This document shows, piece after piece, positions 56,305 to 64,000 of a stretch of 64,000 bases of DNA. The notes under the pieces are model-generated. The model was not told the origin of the DNA. It saw only the letters and a list, made by a program, of their open reading frames with translations, and searched no databases. Source of the DNA: Siniperca chuatsi (taxonomy: Eukaryota; Chordata; Actinopteri; Centrarchiformes; Sinipercidae). Position numbers and translations under genes: made by a program. The stretch is from positions 16,239,429-16,303,428 of the forward strand of contig NC_058056.1 in assembly GCF_020085105.1 (NCBI RefSeq), given 5' to 3'. The first letter of the stretch is position 1; every line of letters starts with the position of its first letter.

Positions 56305-58038
56305 TCAGGAAACATCTGGAGAAGAGGGAGATGAAATAAAATACTTTAAACTTCAAAGGCGGCGCTCAAACCAAGATCCAAGACTTGCTCACACACAGTA
56401 TGTGAAACAGCAATGTGAAAATAATTTAAGATGAATTGAAATGACTCACAGCTTGCAGGTTGCTCCCCGAATCGTCGCATTAACTGATCATGTGTGAACT
56501 TCACAAAGGTGTCATATTGTTCTGAAATTTACAGGACAGGAAATCACAGTTAATGTCATTGAACTAAATGTTAAGCCTTAAGAGACAACGTGCATTATTG
56601 GAATTAGTCTTCTATCTTGTCATTTTGCCAGAGACTTGTCTTTTAACCATGGTACAAATCACACACTTATCACAAATAGTACTAATATTTACTGTAGTCC
56701 ATTCCCATATTTAAATCTGGCTTTGTGAAGTAAAATCCAGCACGGCTCAGTGCAACAAGTTCTCATACTGAATTAATTCACTACCGCACAGAATGACACG
56801 AATGCACATGAAAAAAATTGCTCAATCAGTTGGTTGATAGACAAAATGCATTACAATTCTGATAATTATTAAATTCATTTAACAAGAAAAATACCAACAT
56901 AAGACATTACTTTGGGCTCTCATATCTTAGGCAACTGTCATAGTTTCACATTTTTCAGATTAAATTATGAATTTAGTATATTGATCATTTTTGACAATCA
57001 AAATAAAACATAACGATTTTAGTGCTGAAAAAATAAAGTCGATTAATCAACTGACAATTGAATCAACTATCAGCAAAAATGCCAAACACTTTCTGGTTCC
57101 AGCTTTTCAAATGTGAAGATTTGCTGTTTTTCCTCTGTATTATATCAATGTAACTTATATATCTGAAGATTTTAGACTGTTGCTTGATTTGTGTGGGTTC
57201 TGAGTCATAAATATACTTGCTCAATGTGAACCAACCTGCCAGTTTTGAAGTCATGGTCTCCTCATATTCCTCCCGCACCTTGTCTTCCCTTTCTTTCAGC
57301 AGGCGTTCACAGATCATGCCAACTTGTCTGAGGGTGAATAATGGCTGTTCTTTTCTAGTAGGAGAAACGCCTCCAGAGGACGTTCCTGTACAAATCAAAC
57401 AACAACTTAAGAATCATGCCATATGTGGTATTTCTGACTACACCTCACAGTGATTCTGGAGCAGTCTCTCCTGTAGGCAGTGTGTTACCCAACCAACCTG
57501 GCATGCTGGAAACATTCATAGTAGACGACAGGGATGGGGACTCTGGAGAATAGCAGCACTCTGACTGTTGGTAGCCTCCATCTAGATGCTTCCTCTTTTG
57601 AATGCGTTTGTACTCCTGCTTGATGCTGTTGAGGATTTGTTCTAGTGGGACAAAAGAAAGCAAAAACAAAGAAGACAGAAGGAGGGCTATTAGTGTAGAC
57701 AAATACAGTTGTCATGGTAGGGAGTACACATCTAAACTCTATCACTGATAAGCATATTTGTTTCCTGGTTTGTCATAGTCTTGTTCAACATGTTGCTAAT
57801 GCCTTCAAGCCCCCGGCTGGTCACCAAGCAGGCCAACTTGGCCAACATTAGTAACATTACCTGCACTAAGTGTTGACGACGATTCCCCAAATGGCGAGGG
57901 CTCCATGCTAAGATACTTCCTAGGGGATGAGGATGAGGACGAAGGGGACACGGGGATGCATCTTCGTCTTTTAGGGGACGTAGGACTCATCAGCGGATCG
58001 AAATCCATGGTCCTCTTCAGGGTGGCTCCACACGCCAT
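56305..58038 (-). CDS. akirin2: Akirin-2 (5 coding exons, 184 aa)
   Basis: Small nuclear protein that brings proteasomes into the nucleus and bridges NF-kB/SWI-SNF transcription. It starts [17 protein letters not shown] with the nuclear signal PKRRRC at 22-27. The middle ([20 protein letters not shown]) and the coiled C-terminal half ([37 protein letters not shown]) match akirins. It ends SYVS, the C-terminal tail known to contact the 20S proteasome. Exons on the minus strand: 58038-57861, 57641-57498, 57385-57236, 56521-56450, 56315-56305; sum 555 nt. The last coding exon carries only 11 coding bases (AT GTT TCC TGA). Human is 203 aa; the difference is a shorter Ala/Ser-rich stretch after the nuclear signal. 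The position between orc3 and cnr1 supports akirin2 over akirin1. Confidence 0.96.
57020..57185. mobile_element. hAT-like MITE, family B copy 4 (reverse, partial)
   Basis: It starts AGTGCTGAAA, the inverse of the right end of the copy at 36720. It continues with GATTAATCAACTGACAATTG and AATGTGAAGATTTGCTGTTT, as expected for the reverse orientation. It lies in akirin2 intron 3 and ends about 50 bases from the exon end at 57236. Confidence 0.65.
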
Positions 58039-58569
58039 GACTTCAGTTTGTTAAAGGGAGGAGCGGGGGGTACAAAATACCGAAACAAGACAATAATGAA
58101 GCAGTAACATCAGTTATTTCAGATAACTGCTAACCATGGGTATTCTGTAACACGGCTTGCTAATTACAGTGTGAATTATTCTGCTAAAATCAGTTTCCTT
58201 CGCTGAGAATTACATGCTAGACATACTGCGCAGCCGAGGCTTTAAATATTTGCTAGCAAGCTAACATTAGCTGTGCTTGCTAGCTAATAATCAAAAAGAA
58301 AACAAAGCTAACGTTAGCTTTGGCTACCACTGGTAGAACAGTGCGCTCTGGTGTACATTTGAAAAAAAACCCTATTTCTTACCTTTTGGGGGGGAAGTTG
58401 GTCTGCCCGACTAAGTTAAACAACTCGTGTTGTTTCTAAAAGTTGCTTCCCAAAAGTTGAAGTGACGATCCGCCGGCTGCGGGCCAACTGTCTGCCGTTT
58501 AACAGGGGAGCTAGCTAACGGAACTTAGCTGCTTGTTTTTGATATGAGGCTGTCGGCTTCTCCGGCTCG

Positions 58570-58577
58570 TGACGTCA
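58570..58577. promoter_or_regulatory. akirin2: Perfect palindromic CRE upstream of akirin2
   Basis: TGACGTCA, the full CREB/ATF consensus, 532 bases upstream of the akirin2 ATG in the CpG-rich promoter. Confidence 0.6.
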
Positions 58578-58597
58578 CATGTGAAATACGCTGTAAT

Positions 58598-58616
58598 GCA
58601 TTCTGGGATATGTAGT
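58598..58616 (-). promoter_or_regulatory. akirin2: ZNF143/Staf site at the akirin2 promoter
   Basis: The minus strand reads ACTACATATCCCAGAATGC, matching the long ZNF143 consensus (ACTACAATTCCCAGAATGC) at all but two positions. It lies 20 bases beyond the CRE. Two partial ACTACA-type copies follow at about 58644 and 58724. Confidence 0.7.
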
Positions 58617-58788
58617 GAAACACAGTAAAGAATGAGAAATTAAACTACATCATCCGAAAATCATGTCAATTTTTCTTAGATTTATCTTGGTTACATTATA
58701 GCCTCATTGTACTATTCGATGAACTACAACTCCATTCATCAGTATGATCAGTCCATGAGAAATAATAGACCACAGAAGTCTTTTATAG

Positions 58789-58802
58789 CCACAGGAGGGC
58801 AG
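58789..58802 (+). promoter_or_regulatory. CTCF-like motif between akirin2 and cnr1
   Basis: CCACAGGAGGGCAG fits the CTCF core and sits between a ubiquitously expressed and a neural gene, where an insulator would be plausible. Inferred from sequence. Confidence 0.4.
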
Positions 58803-59290
58803 TGTTACACAAAAAATACAGGCCTTAACAGTTGACTTCACTTTATGTGCAAAAAGTCTAGGGGTCACAAGATGATTAAAGCAGTGAGAAATACATTCTA
58901 TGTTTCTTAATAGCTTTTTTTCTCAAATTGTGCCTTTTTCTTGTGTAAAATATTTTCATCTCATAAGGCCTTAAAGTTTGCAAGTTAAAAAAATTAAAAA
59001 TGAATTTGTCTGGTTGAACTGTGCAGTTTTCAACCACATTAAGACCATAGCATGTGACGAGGGGTCAGAAGTAGACATTGCTTAGGGCTTCACATGCCAA
59101 AAATCTTAGGCCCACAGCTATAAACACATACAGTCACACACTCACACGTTTTTTAACCTTGAAAAAAAAAAATACACATCTCATGTCTTGTAAATTAGCA
59201 GCAGGTGCTGATGTGATGGTTTGCTGAGATTTCATTTTATTGAAAAAAAGATACCTGGTATGTTGACAAAATTATAACAAATTTCATATA

Positions 59291-59296
59291 TTTATT
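59291..59296 (-). terminator. cnr1: Candidate cnr1 poly(A) signal
   Basis: AATAAA on the minus strand, giving a 3' UTR of about 900 bases. Mammalian CNR1 3' UTRs are longer, so this may be only one of several sites. Confidence 0.45.
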
Positions 59297-60189
59297 GAAC
59301 CCATGTCCTTGCTTACACACACTTATGGGACACAATGGATGCTTCACAGAAATACGGAAGTGTAGCTTCTCACAAAACTGTTTCATAAGCACATGTGTAA
59401 TAAGCAGCTATGTAACATTCCCAAATCACTACAGACTAAAGTTTTGATTTGATCAAAAAGCCGTTCATATTTCAAAGTATGACTCACCATTTTGCTTTGC
59501 AAAGTACATGTTAAAAAAAAATTGCAATAAAGTAAAATAACATTAAAATGCCAAATTTCACAATATTATGATCTTACAAAATCATAGCTGATTTCGAATG
59601 ACTAATGTGATGCTAATTGTACTCACAAGCAGTATGCTGTTATTCAAAACTGACATTTTGCATGAAGGTAGACACAGTTTCACCTTGCATTACTGCCACA
59701 ATATTGCCATGATGTAAAAAAGAAAGAACAAAAGGGAATGTCATATTTTTCTACCTTAAAGCTGAAATCTGTAACTTTATGCACATTGAAACTTCAGCAA
59801 AGATGACACAGCATAGTGTTTCTAACGGTTGTTGTGGGGAAAAAAATGCCCTTGAGCCAACTGGTTCTTGTAAATGCGAATATATTATTTACATAGTCAA
59901 TCACACTTTCAACCTAACATACCATTTCTCAATAACAGAGTAAAGAGAGCATGTTCTCCTAAAGAAATGCACAGTTTTTAGAGTCTCATCACACTCCACT
60001 ATATGGCTGGGTATAATAATGTATAAATATTACAGATTTCAGCTTTAACGCAACAAAAACTTGTTTTACAGTTCTGTATCTAAGTCATGTTTTGGCACAT
60101 TTCACAGTAACAGAGCAGTGCGCTAGGAGAGTCGCGGTCATTCTACAATATCTTTACTTCAGTTGTACCAGAGCAGGGCAGCTTGTCTC

Positions 60190-61620
60190 TTAGACCGGCT
60201 CTGCAGTAGAAGTGTCCGTCACTCCAGAAACGGTAACCTGGGCTACTTTTACTTGAGTCTTTCCACAGCCGGCTCCATCTTTCCCCGCCCCGCCCGCTGT
60301 GCCTCTCACACTCCTGCTGTTCCAGTCACTCTCTGCGCTGTTGTCCAGAGGCTGCGTCGCTCCCCGGCACATATGGCAGAGGTTGAGGAAGGCCCTGCGC
60401 AGGTCCTTGCTCCTCATGGCGTAGATCACAGGGTTCACGGTGGAGTTGAGCAGGCAGAGCATGCTGCAAAAGGCAAACACGGTCTTGATGAAGTCGTTCA
60501 CCTTCCCAAAGAGGTCGTAAACCATGATGGCTAGAAGTGGGCCCCAGCAGATGATGAGGGCCACCAGGATCAAAACCAGGGTTTTAGCCAGACGGAGGTC
60601 CATCCGGGCCTGCTCGGGCCTCACTGTCTGCACTTTAGCCCCCTCTGCAGTGTAGACAATCACACTCCTTTGGGAGCTGCGGCTCAGCATGCGGACAGCA
60701 TGGTGGTGGGACTTCCAGAGGATGAACATGTAGGCGTAGATGATAAACAGGACCAAGATGCTTGTCATCCCGATCCAGAACATCAGGTACTTCTGGTCGA
60801 TTAGAGGGAAAATGTCCGAGCAGACAGAGTTGAGACGCTTGCAGTTCCACCCCAGCAGCGGCAGCAGTGAGAAGACAATAGAGATGGTCCACATCACACT
60901 GAAGGCAATGACTGCTTTAGTCTTTGTGACGATGCGTTTGTATGCCATGGGCCTGTGGATGGAGATGTAGCGGTCGATCGCAGTGAGAAACAGACTGCCA
61001 ACAGAGGCGGTGAAGGACGCGATGACCCCGGCCAGCTTGAAGAGGAAAATATTGGGGCTGTCCTTCCTGTGGAGGACATGGAAATCCAGGAAGCTGTAGA
61101 CAAAAATTATGCTGCCTATCAGATCAGCCACAGCCAGGCTGCCTATGAAGTGGTAGGAAGGCCGAGATCGAAGCGTCTGGGAGTGTAGGATCACACACAG
61201 CACCATGAGGTTCTCCAGCACCGTAAATGTACCCAGGGTGAGTGCCAAGATGGCGACAGCGAGCTGCTGACCAGGAGTGAGGATCATAAAACACTCCATG
61301 TTGTCCACAAAGTTGTCCCCACACTGGGTCGCCCCTCCAGTCTCCACAGAGGTGCCATTACTCAGCAGAAAGTCTGATACGTTGGTGGGGAAAATAGGAG
61401 AGAGGCCGCTGTGAATGACCTCCTTATTTCCAGGGACGAGACCGGGCAAGGAGTTACTAACCGAGGCAGAGTGAGGCTTCTCAAAGTGGAATCTGTTCTT
61501 GATTAGAGTCAAGTCAACAGAGGGGTCATCGTAGCTGGCGTCGTTGGAGCCGAGATACTGGACACCTGTCGTTAACGTGTTCATTGTGGTGCCTGCTATC
61601 CTGTGCAAAGCTAACTTCAT
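60190..61620 (-). CDS. cnr1: Cannabinoid receptor 1 (single coding exon, 476 aa)
   Basis: Class A GPCR for endocannabinoids, coupled to Gi/o in neuronal membranes. An extracellular tail of about 115 residues with two N-glycosylation sites (NVS, NGT) precedes seven membrane helices. Visible hallmarks are LAVADL in helix 2, the ligand-contact Lys in [17 protein letters not shown] after helix 3, [12 protein letters not shown] in helix 6 and [16 protein letters not shown] in helix 7. It is close in length to human CNR1 (472 aa) and aligns from the first Met ([18 protein letters not shown] against MKSILDGLADTTFRTITT), which fixes the start at 61620. The coding region has no intron, as usual for CNR1. 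The C terminus ends TDTSTAEPV where human has TDTSAEAL. A 5' untranslated exon probably ends at 62480. Confidence 0.98.
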   Translation of the reverse strand: MKLALHRIAGTTMNTLTTGVQYLGSNDASYDDPSVDLTLIKNRFHFEKPHSASVSNSLPGLVPGNKEVIHSGLSPIFPTNVSDFLLSNGTSVETGGATQCGDNFVDNMECFMILTPGQQLAVAILALTLGTFTVLENLMVLCVILHSQTLRSRPSYHFIGSLAVADLIGSIIFVYSFLDFHVLHRKDSPNIFLFKLAGVIASFTASVGSLFLTAIDRYISIHRPMAYKRIVTKTKAVIAFSVMWTISIVFSLLPLLGWNCKRLNSVCSDIFPLIDQKYLMFWIGMTSILVLFIIYAYMFILWKSHHHAVRMLSRSSQRSVIVYTAEGAKVQTVRPEQARMDLRLAKTLVLILVALIICWGPLLAIMVYDLFGKVNDFIKTVFAFCSMLCLLNSTVNPVIYAMRSKDLRRAFLNLCHMCRGATQPLDNSAESDWNSRSVRGTAGGAGKDGAGCGKTQVKVAQVTVSGVTDTSTAEPV

Positions 61621-62479
61621 GGCTGGTTTGTGGCTGTAGAGATGCTCAGTGGAGAGGTGTGTGGTGTAACAGCATTAGACCCATGTAAAAGGACATCTAT
61701 GAAGAAAAAAAAAAGGAGATTTCTTTCCAAGAATGCAATAATTTATTCATAAATCACTAAATACATCTTGTTACATTTAATCCTTCAAATATCTGAATAC
61801 ATAAAGCAGCATCAATGTTTATTAATGATTAATATGATGGAAAATGATTTTGTTGCTGGGAGATATTGGGGGAATCTGTGTATCAGCCAGCTGACTCCAG
61901 AGCAGATGCATCCCAGACAATAGTGGGAAACTGAACAGTTGATGACAAACCTGTGCAGCCTCATGGGAAATCATTGCATTAAGTATGTAGGACAGCCAGG
62001 CTTTCTTATTAATTAAAGGAGGTCATTAAGCATTAAGCCTTTTTTTCTCAATAATCATTGGATTAATTAGGCATCAAGGGAGAAACAAGATAAAGAATGC
62101 ACATGGCTGTCCAATATCCATTTACATTTTGATGCCAGTAATTATTCTATTAATTATTAACGGTTAAGTTTACATGGAGGGTTTGGAATAAGACGTTTCC
62201 AAAGAGGAGAAACAGTGTTGGCAAACAATTAAACATGACATGACCCGCTGCGAATCAAATACGTTTTAGTTTGAGAGCCTACAAATCCTTAATGGTGTGC
62301 CTAAAAACAGTTCGGATCAAAGCTATGCTAATATATTGGACAATAATGCCCATAAGAATAAATTAATCACGACTAAAGGAATTAAAAGAACACACAAATG
62401 AAAAACTATCACGAAGAAAAATTATTTAATAAAATAATAAAAGCTAAAAAATATAAAAAATTTTTTTTTAAAAACGTAC
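61621..62479 (-). other. cnr1 5' UTR remainder and probable 5' intron
   Basis: An acceptor-like TCTCTACAG about 17 bases before the ATG, or a TTCTTCATAG near 61695, could receive the upstream exon. Between these and 62480 the sequence is AT-rich with no coding frame. Confidence 0.5.
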
Positions 62480-62860
62480 CTTGATTTTCTCAGCACAAAC
62501 ATCTTGCCCCGATCCATGCCGCAAAAATATTTCAACTAAACTGGGAGTAAACCAGTCTGTTGTTGTTGCACTCTTCACTCTCTTCACCAACAGTTACAGC
62601 AACTCCAAAAACAACTGGAAGCCAGTGTAAAAATGACAGTTGTTGTTGTTTTGATGATTTGCCGTGGGAATGGTCGCGTGTTGACTCCCCAGATACTGTC
62701 AGTGCCAAACACAGTAAAGCCAGCCAGGCAGCCGGCGGGGAGCGTGTGTTTGCGGGAGCGGGCGGCTCCTTTTTGTGCGCCTGCTGGTCACGTGGTCTGA
62801 GGTGTTCGAGCGCAGTAGGAAGTGCATCCCTGAACATCATCCACACCTATTTCGGATGGA
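62480..62860 (-). other. cnr1: Probable cnr1 5' untranslated exon and promoter
   Basis: A clear donor (ATCAAG/GTACGT) ends at 62480 on the minus strand, and the stretch up to about 62860 is much richer in GC and CpG than its surroundings. This fits the noncoding first exon known for CNR1. The start site is not defined. Confidence 0.5.
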
Positions 62861-63900
62861 ACTAAACAGCTGCTGCAGGCAGCCTTAACTCGTGTTTTTA
62901 GCTGAGACTGGCTATACTTCCTCATTGTTCAGTGTCCCAATAATAATAATTATTATAATTGTAATATCAATTACAATATTTGGCTGTCTTCTGTCCTGAT
63001 TAAATCCCAATATGTAGAAAAGTGTTGAAGTGGTAACCCTTACATTTGCCACAAACTGGGCAATTATCATAAATACACCAAATAAGGGATTATTTAAAGG
63101 TTTAGCTTCATCTTCATTATACAATACAGGATTGCACAATGACATGCATTTGTAGCCCCCTCCCTGCCACACACACAGAAAATGTATAAACAGATATTCA
63201 AATGTTTAAATTAGAATAGCATCAAAACAATTAAATAGGCAATAAAACAGAACAAAGTATATGAAGGTAGCACTAAAAGAAGAAATAAAAGGAAAATTAT
63301 ATTTACAAGGAAGATATACAGTTTATATATATGTATATATACATATACACACAACAAATATGTGCAATATGTAATGTTGTATATGTTATATGGGCTATGC
63401 ATGAACAAATATTTATTGATTTAGTTTGCCAAAAAGTCTTTCACAGTCAAAGAAATGTACAGTATGTCATCATACACTGTCACGTTATTAATGTTCTGGG
63501 TCATTTAGATGCCAAAGAAGTTTCATTTACTTTCTTTATTTATAAGGACACGCACATCAATCAACACTTCTGTAAATGTGCCAGTGTTAGCCAGCTGGTT
63601 CATTTTCAACTGCAGTCCTTTGGGGAGATGTTCTAAAACTAACAAAGTGACAGACAGAAATACTGTTTAACTCCCTGTTAGACCTCTTATGAACAAACTA
63701 TTGTAAAACTCCAATAACAGTTATACAAATAAATGACTATAAATTATGATGCACTATAATAGTTATATTAAACTACAAAGTAGTCCAAATTAGCTCTAAC
63801 TTGACAAACTACAACATTAACATGCTGCTTACATGTTAATGCATCAGTAATAATAATAATCCAGTAATATAAAATATACAATAACATCACTCTGAAAAGG
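62861..63900. other. Sequence upstream of cnr1
   Basis: AT-rich with a short AAT repeat near 62940 and TA-rich sequence near 63325-63350. No gene, RNA or clear element seen. Confidence 0.5.
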
Positions 63901-63914
63901 ACCAATCTACATAA

Positions 63915-64000
63915 TAAGTACTTTTACTTTTGTTACCTAAAGTACATTTTGTTGCTGATACTTCTATGTTTACTTAAGGAACATGTTGCATGCAGGACTT
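63915..64000. mobile_element. Partial family C MITE at the window edge
   Basis: TAAGTACTTTTACTTTTGTT and TAAAGTACATTTTG followed by GCAGGACTT resemble the interior of the family C element at 37311-37883. It is cut by the window end. Confidence 0.5.

Larger units (their letters stand above)
58039..59290. other. akirin2 promoter and akirin2-cnr1 intergenic region
   Basis: A CpG-richer promoter with GCTAGC-type repeats runs to about 58620 and holds the CRE and ZNF143 motifs. A CTCF-like site follows near 58790. The rest is AT-rich with no gene recognised. Confidence 0.6.

Noticed and set aside
60163-60534. Long plus-strand frame opposite cnr1
   Set aside because: It is the antisense shadow of the GC-rich cnr1 coding exon, with no splice or homology support.

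Overview
The window reads as a teleost nuclear chromosome, most likely a percomorph. It carries intron-containing vertebrate genes with compact introns, a fish-type gonadotropin alpha subunit, and several short DNA-transposon remnants typical of spiny-rayed fish. The block corresponds to human 6q14-q15. Exon coordinates were derived by hand from splice sites and remembered vertebrate protein sequences. For all seven genes the summed coding exons close in frame with a stop.

Layout: (1) snx14, minus strand, 29 coding exons, 759-15656. (2) syncrip (hnRNP Q), minus strand, coding 19043-24449, with a 5' untranslated exon near 26265-26395 and a 3' UTR reaching about 17541. (3) A 5.4-kb interval, 26.4-31.8 kb, with no recognisable gene. 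(4) cga, plus strand, 31985-33132. (5) znf292, plus strand, 34544-46983, with a 6.1-kb last exon. (6) orc3, plus strand, 20 exons, 48542-55079. (7) akirin2, minus strand, 56305-58038, tail to tail with orc3. (8) cnr1, minus strand, single coding exon 60190-61620, with a probable 5' untranslated exon near 62480-62860.

These genes do not form an operon or one pathway. They are a conserved synteny block covering membrane/lipid trafficking (SNX14), RNA binding (SYNCRIP), the pituitary hormone alpha subunit (CGA), a C2H2 transcription factor (ZNF292), replication origin recognition (ORC3), nuclear proteasome import (AKIRIN2) and endocannabinoid signalling (CNR1). Compared with the human order as I recall it, HTR1E is not seen between SYNCRIP and CGA, the genes between ZNF292 and ORC3 are missing, and CGA lies on the opposite strand.

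I saw no wholly new biological system. The most interesting points are RNA-processing features: an unannotated-looking 147-nt serine-rich cassette exon in snx14 (9342-9488), a duplicated 5' splice site in syncrip whose downstream copy would add an immediate stop, tandem donors and an in-frame upstream ATG in cga, and a U12-type intron plus a GC-AG intron in orc3. Strong candidate promoter motifs (ZNF143, CRE, E2F, RFX X-box) and several CTCF-like sites are also listed.
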